A stretch of DNA of 64,000 bases from Granulosicoccus sp036478565 (GCA_965224525.1 OZ245050.1:2480001-2544000); one strand, 5' to 3'; shown: positions 1-8,827, numbered from the stretch's first letter. The notes: generated from the letters alone by a model not told the origin. Program-made: numbers and translations.

Positions 1-2
1 CA

Positions 3-794
3 TTTACCGAAGCAATAGACTCCATAAGGGCTGAATTGTTAGCAACAAATAGTGACGTACTGCATAAAATTCTGTTGATCACATCTTCTGAGCCAGGAGA
101 GGGGAAATCTACCGTTGCACTCAACCTAGCTCATTCAATGGCGCAACAGGAGCGTGTGCTCCTTATTGACGCTGACATGCGGCGACCAACCATTGCACGC
201 AGCATAGGCGTATCTGACAATGCATTCGGGCTAAGCAACGCAATTCGGGATCCTGATACCGCCTCTCAACTGATTCTACGCCGGCAATTGAACTCCAATC
301 TCGATATTCTTACAGCAGGATCTTTACCTGACAACCCACTTAGAAGCCTACTCTCTAGGGATTTTTCCAAGCTTCTGTCGAGACTAGCCGTTGAATATGA
401 TCAAGTAATAATTGATAGTCCACCTGTGCATGCTGTTGCTGACGCTATAGTTATCAGCAAACTATGCGATTCAGTTATTTACATAGCCTCATCCCACAAA
501 ACGCAGATTGATCAAGTCAAACAAGGTCTCACTCGTTTGAGACAGGCAAATGCTGCAATCAATGGAGTAATTATTACTAACGTAGATATTGAACGTCTAT
601 CCAAGTACGGTGGCGATAAATTTTATCAGGGATACTATGACATGTACGGCTATACTCGTCATGAGGATCGTTATGACATGAATCACCATGAAGAGCCTGC
701 CAAGAAAAAGCAGATTGAATCAGTGTACGTTGACGTTGACGTAAACACTGCCAAAAGCGCTTCAACAAATGCTGCCCGATCTGTAGTTTCATAA
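3..794 (+). CDS. CpsD/CapB-type tyrosine autokinase of EPS synthesis (5' end outside window)
   Basis: Cytoplasmic BY-kinase that would pair with a Wzz-type membrane activator and control EPS chain length and export. The reading frame is open to the window edge and already encodes FTEAIDSIRAEL before the first possible internal start (TTG at 36), so the gene begins upstream. Visible motifs are Walker A (SSEPGEGKST), Walker A' (LLIDADMRRP) and Walker B (VIIDSPP). The C-terminal tail is tyrosine-rich (FYQGYYDMYGYTRHEDRYD), as expected for the autophosphorylation cluster of this family. A Wzy-like gene follows 48 bp downstream on the same strand. A second BY-kinase lies at 60507-62003. Family assignment is secure; whether a Wzz domain is fused upstream cannot be seen. 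Confidence 0.93.
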   Translation, partial: FTEAIDSIRAELLATNSDVLHKILLITSSEPGEGKSTVALNLAHSMAQQERVLLIDADMRRPTIARSIGVSDNAFGLSNAIRDPDTASQLILRRQLNSNLDILTAGSLPDNPLRSLLSRDFSKLLSRLAVEYDQVIIDSPPVHAVADAIVISKLCDSVIYIASSHKTQIDQVKQGLTRLRQANAAINGVIITNVDIERLSKYGGDKFYQGYYDMYGYTRHEDRYDMNHHEEPAKKKQIESVYVDVDVNTAKSASTNAARSVVS

Positions 795-842
795 AGTTAC
801 GCATGTACGCGTTCAAAGTATTATCATATGAGATAGCTGTCG

Positions 843-2009
843 GTGCGTAGCATCGCACATATTTCGGCGGCATGCGTTGCAGTTATGCTTTTTGCACCTG
901 CAATAAAATCACGCTTCGAAACATCTGATGTTTTAATCTATCTATTGCCATTCGCCCTATTTTCAGCGGCGGTGATAATTACAAATTTAGTCCTTAAAAC
1001 ATCCATTCTTAAACATCTATACGTTTCATTGTCGTACATACTTATTTTCCTACCTCCATTTATCGCCTTCTTTATAGGTGACGCCCAAGAACTTACGCTG
1101 TTAATTAAAATTGGTGCCAACTGCGGACTAGCAGTATTAATTATACTTTTCCCATGGGATAAAAATTCCATCGATACATTTTTTCTTTTTTGCTCAATCC
1201 TTGGGGCAATTCTCGCAATCAATACCATGATGTACCTCGGTACGGATGCCGATCTGGATTACGCTTCAGACACAGAAAAAACAGGGTACATCACCGTTAG
1301 TGTTGCTATAGGTTTTGGCTGCATTGCGGGTATGTATTTAATATTTGAAAAGTTCATCCCAATTCATATAGTATTATTTATTTTGAATTGGTTAGGGTTG
1401 GCACTTGGCCGTGGCCGCGGCGCATTTCTATTTGGTGTTGTAATTTCCGCAGCCTATCTAATTTTTATCTTACTTAGCCGGAATCGCTCAATGACTATTC
1501 TAAAACGGCTTGGAATAGCGGTATTTATCGTGGGTTTCTCCCCCATTGTTTATCAACAGCTTATGTCACTTGGCCAGAACCAATCTCGTTGGGAGAGGTT
1601 GTTTAAGGATTTCGATATCGAAATAGACGACGGCAATAGAGGCTCTCTCCTTAGCGAAGCAATTCAGAAAATCAGCGAAGCCCCAATACTTGGAAACGGA
1701 CTTGGTGAGTACATGATGTACGACGGACATCCACATAATATATTTTTACAGTTTGGGGTGGATGCAGGAGTACTAGGTATGTTACTTCTCTTACTATTTA
1801 TTTTAAAAGTAGCGTATGTAGGCATTAATAACATTCTTCTTAGCGATAAATATTCACACAATTTAGCCTGCGGATCAATACTTATGTTTTCCTTCATTTT
1901 CGCAAACATGCTTAAATCGGGCGATGCATATTTGGGCAGAGAACTGTTTATTTTATCTTCATTACCTTTTGTTATATTTTTGATACCCAGGCGCACTGAC
2001 CCACATTGA
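843..2009 (+). CDS. O-antigen ligase / Wzy-like polysaccharide polymerase family membrane protein
   Basis: Polytopic inner-membrane protein of 388 residues with roughly ten hydrophobic segments. The region near residues 265-320 has the Wzy_C signature of the O-antigen ligase/polymerase family: EAPILGNGLGEY, then HPHNIFLQFGVDAGVLG. Proteins of this type join lipid-linked repeat units on the periplasmic side or ligate polymer to a carrier. In an EPS locus that also has a flippase and an initiating transferase, polymerase is the more likely role. The start used is GTG at 843, with only a weak purine-rich stretch upstream. The gene sits between the kinase and the IS cluster, so a once longer operon may have been cut here. 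Ligase versus polymerase cannot be separated from sequence alone. Confidence 0.85.
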   Translation: MRSIAHISAACVAVMLFAPAIKSRFETSDVLIYLLPFALFSAAVIITNLVLKTSILKHLYVSLSYILIFLPPFIAFFIGDAQELTLLIKIGANCGLAVLIILFPWDKNSIDTFFLFCSILGAILAINTMMYLGTDADLDYASDTEKTGYITVSVAIGFGCIAGMYLIFEKFIPIHIVLFILNWLGLALGRGRGAFLFGVVISAAYLIFILLSRNRSMTILKRLGIAVFIVGFSPIVYQQLMSLGQNQSRWERLFKDFDIEIDDGNRGSLLSEAIQKISEAPILGNGLGEYMMYDGHPHNIFLQFGVDAGVLGMLLLLLFILKVAYVGINNILLSDKYSHNLACGSILMFSFIFANMLKSGDAYLGRELFILSSLPFVIFLIPRRTDPH

Positions 2010-2085
2010 ACTATTGTCAATTCTTAAGCATCGTAAGCCTCCGAGCAATACACCCTAGCCATTCATAAATTCAGTCTTAAAATAG

Positions 2086-2166
2086 GTGTCCACTATCAAA
2101 GTAAGTGGACACTGTATATTCCGGTCAAAGTGATCAGCGATTCTGGTTCAAAGTGATCACCGTTTC
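2086..2166. repeat. Inverted repeat and IS21-like terminal repeat relics
   Basis: Part of the gene-free stretch 2010-2360. A perfect 9-bp inverted repeat GTGTCCACT / AGTGGACAC with a 9-nt loop spans 2086-2112. It is followed by two copies of a motif close to TTCCGGTTCAAAGTGATCA (about 2119-2160), the style of multiple end repeats that IS21-family elements carry. No transposase belonging to this motif remains. The rest of 2010-2360 holds no recognisable gene; it may contain the left end of the IS66 element, which I could not locate. Confidence 0.5.
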
Positions 2167-2360
2167 CGCCTAACGCGCGAGGGTCGTGCCACAACAACTC
2201 ACCGCCAAACAGCAACATTGGTCGGAAATACTGGAGTCTGCTGACAACCGGGTCTTTCTCTAAGTTTGCACGCCAAAATCAATTAACGCCGCAAGCTCTT
2301 TTCGACGTGTAGACAACCTGCTGCTGCGCACACGAAGCTGTACTCCTGGCAAAACAGGAG

Positions 2361-2708
2361 TTGGTCATGCAAGTGGATTCATCACATTCCGCGCCCAGTC
2401 TGCAAACGCTCACCCGCGAAGCATTCTGGCAACGCCATGTCGCCCAATGGCGCACATCCGGTTTGTCCAAGATGGCTTACTGCGAGCAGTATTCGTTGGT
2501 TTACCACCAGATGGTGTATTGGAGCAGAAAAGAAGAGCCGTTGTCGGACGAGTCTGCCGTCAGTTCGGGCGGGTTTGTCCCGGTCGTGGTACCTCCGACG
2601 ACGGCGAGTGACTTTGGGTTGGTGGTGCGGTTGCCCAATGGCATGACGATCGAGGGTATCGGCGATCGCAGTGTCGAGCTGGTGAGCAAGCTTGTCGCGC
2701 AGCTATGA
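2361..2708 (+). CDS. tnpA: IS66 family accessory protein TnpA
   Basis: First of the three IS66 genes, 115 residues, a small helix-turn-helix-like accessory protein needed for IS66 transposition. The segment FWQRHVAQWRTSGLSKMAYC is the typical N-terminal pattern of IS66 Orf1, followed by a less conserved C-terminus. It overlaps the next gene by 4 bp (ATGA), the usual translationally coupled IS66 layout. A second in-frame ATG two codons downstream could be the true start. Length and order fit an intact element. Confidence 0.88.
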   Translation: MVMQVDSSHSAPSLQTLTREAFWQRHVAQWRTSGLSKMAYCEQYSLVYHQMVYWSRKEEPLSDESAVSSGGFVPVVVPPTTASDFGLVVRLPNGMTIEGIGDRSVELVSKLVAQL

Positions 2709-3076
2709 GTACTCGCTACGCTCTGCGACCGAATACCCAGCTGCCAACCATTTACCTGTACCGCAATGCCGTGGATTTCCGCAAGAGTCATCGGGGCCTT
2801 GCAGCGATTGTGCAAATGGAGCTGTCCCATGATCCATTCGGAGGCATGCTGTACGTGTTCCGCAATCGTGCATTCAACAAACTGAAAATTCTGTTCTGGG
2901 AGAACAATGGGTTTGTGCTTTACTACAAGAGCCTGGCCGAGGAGAAATTTCATTGGCCCGATGCCAATGAGTCGCTGTTGACGATCAATGGTGAACAACT
3001 CAATTGGTTGCTTGATGGTTACAACATTGCTCGAATGAAACCGCATAAAGTATTGCGATACGAATCTGTATGTTGA
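2705..3076 (+). CDS. tnpB: IS66 family accessory protein TnpB (IS66 Orf2)
   Basis: 123 residues. The pattern IYLYRNAVDFRKSHRGLAAI, then YVFRNRAFNKLKILFWENNGF, is diagnostic for IS66 Orf2/TnpB, which is essential for transposition but of unknown biochemical role. It starts within the stop of tnpA and ends 24 bp before tnpC. No frameshift is visible. Confidence 0.95.
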   Translation: MSTRYALRPNTQLPTIYLYRNAVDFRKSHRGLAAIVQMELSHDPFGGMLYVFRNRAFNKLKILFWENNGFVLYYKSLAEEKFHWPDANESLLTINGEQLNWLLDGYNIARMKPHKVLRYESVC

Positions 3077-3100
3077 TCAACATTTGCTATAATACAAGGC

Positions 3101-4702
3101 ATGTTTCCACCCGATGCCATCAGTGTTTTGTCACGCCTTGGTCAAGCTTCTATGCCGACCCAGGATACGATGATGGTGGCGCTGCTTGAGCAACAGAAGT
3201 TGCTTGAGAAGAAGGATGAAGTGCTGGGACAAAAAAGCGCTGAGATTAAAAATCAGCAGGCACTGATCAACGTACTCGAAGAGAAGCTGCGGCTGATGAA
3301 TCAGCGCAAGTACGGTCCTAGCAGTGAGAAGAATCTCTCACAAGAGGACTGGCTGGTCGATGAAGCGGAAGCGCTGGCTGATGGTGAGCCCGATCCAGAT
3401 GATGGAGAGACTGCACCTGAACAGAAGCCCGATAGCAAGGTGCGCAAAAAACGTAAGCGCAAAGGTTTTTCACCGGAACTGGCGCGCATTCAAAAATACC
3501 TGCGCTTAAGCGATGAAGAGCGCGAAGGGGCGATAGACACCTTCTTCGTCAAGGTCAAGGAAGAGCTCGATATCATCCCTGCCCAGGTGCAAGTGATTGA
3601 GATCATGCAGGAGAAGGCGGTTTATCGGAATGCCGATGGCGAGCGATGTCTCAAAAGCGCTGAACGCCCTGCACACCCAATCGGCAAGAGCGTGGCATCG
3701 GTCAACTTGCTGGCCTGGCTGGTGATTGCCAAGTATTCAGATGGGTTGCCGCTGTACAGGCTGGAGAAAATACTGGCTCGCTACGGTGGTGAGATTACGC
3801 GCACCACGCTGGCGAACTGGATCATCCGCTTGTCAGTGACCGTGCAACCCCTGCTAGAGCGTCTGGAGAAGCAACTGATGCAGGCGGACTACATCCAGGG
3901 CGATGAGACACGGTTGCAAGTGCTCAAGGAGCCGGGTATGACACCGACCGGCGATAAATGGATCTGGGTGATGCGCGGTGGTCCACCGGGTAGGACGGTG
4001 GTGTTATTTAACTACGATAAGTCACGAGGTGGAGCGGTGGCCGAGCGGCTGCTGGAAAACTTTACCGGGCGTTATTTCCAAAGCGATGGCTATGCAGGCT
4101 ATGACAAGGCGTGCGCCGCTAAAGCTCTTGTGCATTTGGGCTGTATGGATCATGGCAGGCGTAAGGTGGTTGAGGCCATCAAAACCCAACCAAAACCTCT
4201 CAAGGGAAAACCCAGTGTCGCGATGGTTTTACTATCACACATTGATGCGCTGTACCGGTTCGAACGTCAGTGGGCAGAACTCGATGACGACGAGCGTTAC
4301 GAGCAGCGGCAGAAGATTGCGGTGCCCAGATTAACCAAGCTCAAGCGATGGTTGGATGAGAAACAGCCAAAGGTTGCTCCTGATACGCTGACACGCAAGG
4401 CCATCAACTACCTGATTAATCAGTGGGATCATTTGGTGCGTTACTGTGAACATGGTCAGCTTCGAATCAGCAATGTACTGGCGGAGAATGCTATCAGACC
4501 TTTTGCTGTCGGACGCCGTGCCTGGTTGTTCAGTGATAGCCCCGAAGGTGCAAAAGCCAGTGCAGCGATGTTCTCATTGATTGAGTCAGCAAAGGCAAAC
4601 GGCATTGAACCCTATGCCTACCTGCAATATGTTATCGGCCATATCGCCGCTGCGGACACGGGTGAGGCACTCGATGTGCTCATGCCGTGGAATATGAAAT
4701 AG
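3101..4702 (+). CDS. tnpC: IS66 family transposase TnpC
   Basis: DDE transposase of 533 residues, about full length for the family. An N-terminal coiled coil (about 25-75, with LLEQQKLLEKKDEV) and a zinc-finger-like/linker region precede the catalytic domain. Catalytic positions seen are D in YIQGDETRLQV, D in YFQSDGYAGYDKA and E in the conserved LAENAIRPFAVGRRAWLFS. The C-terminus ends LMPWNMK, the usual IS66 tail. The element's right terminal repeat lies just downstream (4737-4745). The gene appears intact, so the element may still be active. Confidence 0.95.
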   Translation: MFPPDAISVLSRLGQASMPTQDTMMVALLEQQKLLEKKDEVLGQKSAEIKNQQALINVLEEKLRLMNQRKYGPSSEKNLSQEDWLVDEAEALADGEPDPDDGETAPEQKPDSKVRKKRKRKGFSPELARIQKYLRLSDEEREGAIDTFFVKVKEELDIIPAQVQVIEIMQEKAVYRNADGERCLKSAERPAHPIGKSVASVNLLAWLVIAKYSDGLPLYRLEKILARYGGEITRTTLANWIIRLSVTVQPLLERLEKQLMQADYIQGDETRLQVLKEPGMTPTGDKWIWVMRGGPPGRTVVLFNYDKSRGGAVAERLLENFTGRYFQSDGYAGYDKACAAKALVHLGCMDHGRRKVVEAIKTQPKPLKGKPSVAMVLLSHIDALYRFERQWAELDDDERYEQRQKIAVPRLTKLKRWLDEKQPKVAPDTLTRKAINYLINQWDHLVRYCEHGQLRISNVLAENAIRPFAVGRRAWLFSDSPEGAKASAAMFSLIESAKANGIEPYAYLQYVIGHIAAADTGEALDVLMPWNMK

Positions 4703-4741
4703 GGACAGGTAGAAACGCCAGATACCCTGAATCGTTGGCGC

Positions 4742-5497
4742 TTACGGTCGAGCCGGTAGCACCGCCACCGCGTAATGCTCCGCTAATTGCTGGTAGCTGG
4801 GGTTGGTGTCCGGATCATAGCGACAAGCTTTGCTGACAGCACTGCGTAGGTTATCGGGTACCACGGCCTCGGTGACTCCTCCTAGAAAGTCAAACAACCG
4901 AACGTGACTCTGCAGCCAATCAGGCAGCTTTTGGGATCGAGTTGCTTCTGCATAGGTGTAGTTACTGGCACCAAGAACCGCGACAAAAATAGCAGCCTCG
5001 AACATAATTTCGCCGGTGCGATTGTCAACAATGGGTATGGTGGTACCGGCATAATCAATGAACGCTTTTTCACCCGCCCGATGTGTCTGGCGCATTGAGC
5101 GGCGTTGTTTCTTGACCCATTGACGGTAACGCTCGCAGTACTGCGAATAGCTATAGCCGCGCTCGGGATTAGCCTGTCGATACTCTTCCCACAGCAGCTG
5201 CTTGGTCATGCCCTTGCGCTTGAGTTCCAGATGGGCTGTAGGCCAGTCGGGCTGTTCGAAACGTCGACTAATCGCCGGTGTGCTTGAGGGATAAAGCGTG
5301 CGCTCAAGCTCGGCTTCATCGAGTTCTGGTGGCAACGGCCAGCCTATACCCAACCGCTCGGACTCCTTGAGCAACTTCTGAATGGCACCGACACTGAGGC
5401 CCGTGCTGGCCCGGATTTGTCGGATGGACAGCCCGGCGTGAAAACGTAAACGGAGTACATCTTTGATGTGACGCATTGAAATCCTCGGGGCGGGCAT
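4742..5497 (-). pseudogene. istA: Truncated IS21-family transposase IstA (N-terminal half)
   Basis: About 251 of the usual ~500 residues remain. The N-terminus MPAPRISMRHIKDVLRLRF with a helix-turn-helix (LSIRQIRASTGLS) and the start of the integrase core (KAFIDYAGTTIPI, VPDNLRSAV) are typical IstA. The frame stops after LPARP; family members normally continue RPYKPKDKAK. The TAA stop is formed by the terminal repeat of the neighbouring IS66 element at 4742-4745, so that insertion cut the gene. The rest of istA and its istB are absent on the far side of IS66. The start at 5497 is chosen over the longer frame from 5533 because homologues begin MPAPRIS/MPxxR. Confidence 0.9.
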
Positions 5498-5574
5498 CGT
5501 TTGTTCTCGAAAAAACGAGGGACGATTACCCAAAGAGGTTGAAAGATCAATACGTTAGAGAGGATTCCGGGTTG

Positions 5575-5723
5575 AACGTGAACACCTGTTCTGGCAACGT
5601 GAACAGCTATTCCGGAAAATCGGTAAAAGTGTTCACGTTCAAACCGGAATGAGTGTTCACGTTGGACCGGAATCAGTGTTCACGTTCCGCCAGAATGACT
5701 GTTCACGTTGAGCCGGAATATGC
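5575..5723 (-). repeat. IS21-type left end with multiple terminal repeats
   Basis: Six or so imperfect copies of an element like CCGGAAT-n-TGTTCACGTT lie in this stretch: four in plus orientation (5628-5717) and two in minus orientation nearer istA (5575-5620). IS21 transposases bind such multiple repeats. Read on the minus strand the end is TGCATATTCCGG, beginning with the family's 5'-TG at 5723. It belongs to the istA remnant at 4742-5497. The spacer between it and istA has no gene. Confidence 0.75.
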
Positions 5724-5725
5724 AT

Positions 5726-5857
5726 GAAACGGCCAAAGCCAACTCCCAGGAGCCGTATCAATATCTGAGCTGGTTGTTCGAAAACCTACCTAAAACCAAT
5801 ACAGACGACTACGAAAAACTGATGCCATGGAACATGCCGGCATCTCCAGACCTGTAG
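5726..5857 (+). pseudogene. C-terminal fragment of a second IS66 TnpC transposase
   Basis: Too short to be a functional gene: 43 codons in frame to the stop at 5855-5857. The peptide KANSQEPYQYLSWLFENLP followed by DDYEKLMPW is the conserved C-terminal end of IS66 TnpC. It differs clearly from the intact copy upstream (which has PYAYLQYVIGHI), so it comes from a different IS66 element. An IS66-type right terminus (GACGCTTAC) ends 16 bp later at 5873. Upstream it is cut by the IS21 end at 5723. Confidence 0.85.
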
Positions 5858-5873
5858 ATTGCCCGACGCTTAC

Positions 5874-6020
5874 GATCAGTGGTACGACAGCATCGGTGAA
5901 AACACATTGGCCGACGCCATTCTGGACCGACTCATGCACAACGCCCACGCCCTGAAGCTCACCGGCGAATCGATGCGCAAAGTGCTGGGCCAGTTGACGG
6001 AAGGTGAACACTTGCAGTAA
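5874..6020 (+). pseudogene. istB: C-terminal fragment of IS21 helper ATPase IstB
   Basis: 48 codons in frame and a TAA stop. The peptide WYDSIGENTLADAILDRLMH and then LTGESMRK are the hallmark C-terminal segment of IstB, the AAA+ helper of IS21 transposition. The fragment starts exactly where the IS66-type terminus ends (5873/5874), so istB was split by that insertion; its N-terminal part is not in the window. IS21 terminal repeats follow it at 6053-6100. Confidence 0.88.
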
Positions 6021-6052
6021 AAAGACGACTCGCCGATGCGTTGGTCTGTCAG

Positions 6053-6100
6053 GTGTTCACGTTCGGCCGGAATAGGTGTTCACAATCACCGGAATACGCA
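6053..6100 (+). repeat. IS21-type right end terminal repeats
   Basis: Two copies of the TGTTCAC(GTT)...CCGGAAT motif end in CCGGAATACGCA at 6100. The outward end TGCGTATTCCGG matches the left end TGCATATTCCGG at 5723 at 11 of 12 positions, so both ends belong to closely related IS21 elements. It lies 32 bp after the istB fragment, as expected for the right end. Confidence 0.72.
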
Positions 6101-6124
6101 TTTGGGGTCCACTACTAACAGCGT

Positions 6125-8002
6125 TCACATTGAATCAAGGATTTTGAGTAACTCTCTCCCGAACAACTTCGCTCCGTGGATTGACATATGATCAGGATCG
6201 ACCATAAGCATTTCACCATCGGCATCACGATATTCACAATGTTCTGACAATGCACAATATAGATCTTTTCTACTGATGACTTTGGCTCCGTTGTTTAAAA
6301 AATAATTAAAATACAATCCAGAGTCCTTGTGTTCTGAAACATAGTTTCTCGCACTTAGCACTTTATCGATAGCAACTGATCGATCAAAATTCATCATTTC
6401 GATAGCACCGTCCAGAATTACAACCTTATCTGAGTGTTGCTTCCAGTAGTCCCATGTGCGGCGCGCAGACTCTATGTTCTGCTCATTGCCCTCATAACGG
6501 TTACTAATTATCAACAATCGTGCAGACACTTTGCTCAACGCTCTTGGCATAAGTTCTTCGAACAATTGTCGGCAGCTGTTGCTCATAAACAGCGGGTCTA
6601 GTGAGCAACCTGCTCCACTGACCTGGACTATTGGAAAAGAGTTTTCACGCAAAGCGACAGCAATATCTGCGGCGTGACTATCACCAGCCACATATACAGC
6701 ATCACTACCAACAATTCCTTGCGAAACACTCGCACAATCCCACTGATCAAGGAAACGTCGAATACCAATTCCTGTTCGATTATTATAGTGACACTCATCT
6801 GCCAGCATTGCATATTGCCTGTTGGTATTTGCCTGCCGCAGCTCAGACAATCGATTCAATGTCACAGCATCATAACGGCCTACAATTCCACGTGTATAAA
6901 CAAATACAAATGATGACACTAGAATTGTAACTGATACTACCGAAATGGTTGTAATAAATGAGACATTCGACACTTTTTGTCGATTTCTGAAAGGCCTTTC
7001 GACATACTTCCAGGAAAAATACGAAAGGACTACGGTTATCAACAATGCCAGAAATGTGTCGACTAGTTGTAGCTCGCCCAATATTTGCATTCTCATGAAA
7101 ACAAGCACAGGCTGGTGCCACAAATAGAGGCTGTAACTAAGGAGACCAATACCAACGAGAAACGGGATAGATAATATTCTACCAACCACAGTTTGTGAGT
7201 TTGCAAATATTATCAAAATTACAGAACCCACTACGGGCGCAATCACATGGTATCCCGGGTATGGGGTAAAACTGTCATATGTCAAAGCACTAAATCCGAG
7301 AAGTGCTAAACCAAAAAATGCAAACAGTTCACGAGTTATCACATGAAAATGAAGTTTCTCACCTTTGTATAAATATACTGACGTCAATACACCCGCAAGA
7401 ATAGCCCAGGAACGCATGGGTGTGAGAAAAAACGCCGCATCTGGTGCAAACGGAGTAATCCAGACTGAGAGAGCTACGCCAGTGACAGCCAGAATCGACA
7501 CAAATACAGTAAGTGTAATTCGACTACGTTTCAGGCATATAATAAAAATTAGTGGGAATACTAAATAAAACTGCTCTTCAATTGCCAAACTCCATGTATG
7601 GAGCAGTGGTTTAAGCTCCGCCAAAGGTGCAAAATAACCACTTTCAAACCAGAAAAGTATGTTTGATGAAAAAATAAGAGATGCTATTGCACTTTGACCG
7701 AAATTTCGTAATTGGTAAGGCGTCATCAACCAAATCGAAGCCAGTATACAAACAAATATTACTGTCAGTAAGGCTGGGAGAATCCTACGAGCGCGGCGAA
7801 TAACAAAATTTTGATACGATATTTTTCCATCCCGATCCTGGTATTCGCGCAATAGAATACTTGTGATCAAATAGCCACTGATAACAAAGAAAACATCTAC
7901 ACCTATGTAGCCTCCCTCGAACGGATATACACCCGCGTGAAACAATATGACTACAGCGACCGCGATGCCTCGAAGACCATCAATCTCCCTCCGATATACC
8001 AT
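6125..8002 (-). CDS. AT3/OafA-type O-acyltransferase with C-terminal SGNH domain
   Basis: Inner-membrane acyltransferase of 625 residues that would move acyl groups (usually acetyl) onto periplasmic polysaccharide. The N-terminal AT3 domain (about 1-350, around ten membrane segments) has the signature YRREIDGLRGIAVAVVILFH and GGYIGVDVFFVISGYLIT. The C-terminal domain (about 400-625) is SGNH-like: the serine lies in VYVAGDSHAADI and the Asp-x-x-His pair in VDPDHMSIHG. This two-domain OafA layout is typical of O-antigen and EPS acetylation. It is the last gene of the minus-strand group and borders the IS mosaic. The acceptor sugar is unknown. Confidence 0.93.
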   Translation of the reverse strand: MVYRREIDGLRGIAVAVVILFHAGVYPFEGGYIGVDVFFVISGYLITSILLREYQDRDGKISYQNFVIRRARRILPALLTVIFVCILASIWLMTPYQLRNFGQSAIASLIFSSNILFWFESGYFAPLAELKPLLHTWSLAIEEQFYLVFPLIFIICLKRSRITLTVFVSILAVTGVALSVWITPFAPDAAFFLTPMRSWAILAGVLTSVYLYKGEKLHFHVITRELFAFFGLALLGFSALTYDSFTPYPGYHVIAPVVGSVILIIFANSQTVVGRILSIPFLVGIGLLSYSLYLWHQPVLVFMRMQILGELQLVDTFLALLITVVLSYFSWKYVERPFRNRQKVSNVSFITTISVVSVTILVSSFVFVYTRGIVGRYDAVTLNRLSELRQANTNRQYAMLADECHYNNRTGIGIRRFLDQWDCASVSQGIVGSDAVYVAGDSHAADIAVALRENSFPIVQVSGAGCSLDPLFMSNSCRQLFEELMPRALSKVSARLLIISNRYEGNEQNIESARRTWDYWKQHSDKVVILDGAIEMMNFDRSVAIDKVLSARNYVSEHKDSGLYFNYFLNNGAKVISRKDLYCALSEHCEYRDADGEMLMVDPDHMSIHGAKLFGRELLKILDSM

Positions 8003-8191
8003 CAGAAATATTCAATTCCAGTAAGCTAAATTATTGGCTGTAGGTTAGCCTGTGGCCCTTGCTTTAACTATCATGTGGTTCGCAAACCAGTCTTATTTCG
8101 ACTCGCAATACGAAGCACTCAACAAAATCTATTGATCTATGAGATATTGCCCGTAAAATATAACTTGTCGCTCACTAACAAGTTAGTCAAT

Positions 8192-8827
8192 CTAATCCTT
8201 AGAATCGACAACAACCGACACAGCTATTTCGGTACCTGGGATCGTTCGATGTGAGTTATTGGCTAAAGAAGCATAAATGGTGTACACGCCAGGTTTAACT
8301 TTTTCAAAAATATACTTACCTTTATCGACATCAATCGAAACGTGCTCTCCGTCATGACCAAGTGACAAATGCACGTGATCGGCCCCTTTCCCAGAAACCG
8401 TAAATAAAACTTCAATTTGGTTGCCCTCAATCTCTTGAGTATCAGCAGGTTGAATAAGGTTCAATGAAGGCATTTCTTTGTTAATTTTTAAAATAATATC
8501 TATCTGACAGTGTTTATCGCCCACGCCTGTTTGCACGGAAAACCGATCATCTATATCACTTGTACCTGAGTGCTGGTAATCAAGCGTCCCCGGTACAGTA
8601 CCGCTAAACAGAAAACCCTCTGTTGGTTCATTCAAAATCTGAATGCCATCATGTTGGTGTTCCACATTTTCTGTCGAACAAAGTTCGAACACATTAATAA
8701 CAACTAATCCTCCTCTATTCAGTTGAGCTGAATGCTCCTCAGCTGCCTGCACAGTGGTCGACAACCATGCAAGCGCGACCAATAAACATAGAGGAAATGT
8801 GTGATTTTTGAGGTATTGGTATGTCAC
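8192..8827 (-). CDS. Exported protein of unknown function with Ig/cadherin-like patches
   Basis: 211 residues with a clear Sec signal peptide (about 1-28, ending TTVQAAEE). No family is recognised with confidence. Residues 70-105 contain GTLDYQHSG and DDRFSV, which resemble the TYTHDG..DSFTYTV core of the cadherin-like domains in the giant protein of this window. The C-terminal third (DHVHLSLGHDGEH, GVYTIYASLAN) resembles small beta-sandwich domains. A GTG start at 8827 is favoured by AAGG eight bases upstream. It lies 26 bp after the glycosyltransferase gene in the same direction, so co-expression is likely. A polysaccharide-binding or matrix role is possible but unproven. Confidence 0.6.
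   Translation of the reverse strand: MTYQYLKNHTFPLCLLVALAWLSTTVQAAEEHSAQLNRGGLVVINVFELCSTENVEHQHDGIQILNEPTEGFLFSGTVPGTLDYQHSGTSDIDDRFSVQTGVGDKHCQIDIILKINKEMPSLNLIQPADTQEIEGNQIEVLFTVSGKGADHVHLSLGHDGEHVSIDVDKGKYIFEKVKPGVYTIYASLANNSHRTIPGTEIAVSVVVDSKD

Larger units (their letters stand above)
2361..4745 (+). mobile_element. IS66-family insertion sequence, right end resolved, left end not
   Basis: Contains tnpA-tnpB-tnpC. The right end is read as GGCGCTTAC ending at 4745, the IS66-type terminus (outward GTAAGC). At that point sequence switches abruptly to an interrupted IS21 istA gene. A matching GTAAGCG left end is not evident in 2010-2360: a GTAAGC at 2033 is too weak a match, and no istA remainder or 8-bp target duplication is found there. 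A later deletion or rearrangement probably removed the left junction. The start given is the first gene, not the element end. Confidence 0.75.
4746..6100. mobile_element. Nested IS21/IS66 remnant mosaic
   Basis: Reading left to right: IS21 piece a (minus, istA plus left end, 4746-5723), IS66 piece b (plus, tnpC tail plus right end, 5724-5873), IS21 piece c (plus, istB tail plus right end, 5874-6100). Each junction coincides with a recognisable element end. This fits sequential insertion: IS66 b into istB of c, IS21 a into tnpC of b, and the intact IS66 at 2361-4745 into istA of a. The left flanks of all these elements are missing. Confidence 0.75.

Noticed and set aside
2033..2038. GTAAGC as the left end of the IS66 element
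   Set aside because: Only six bases match and no further similarity to the right end follows, so the left end remains unassigned.
5790..6011. 73-codon minus-strand frame
   Set aside because: Reverse image of the IS66 and IstB fragments on the plus strand.
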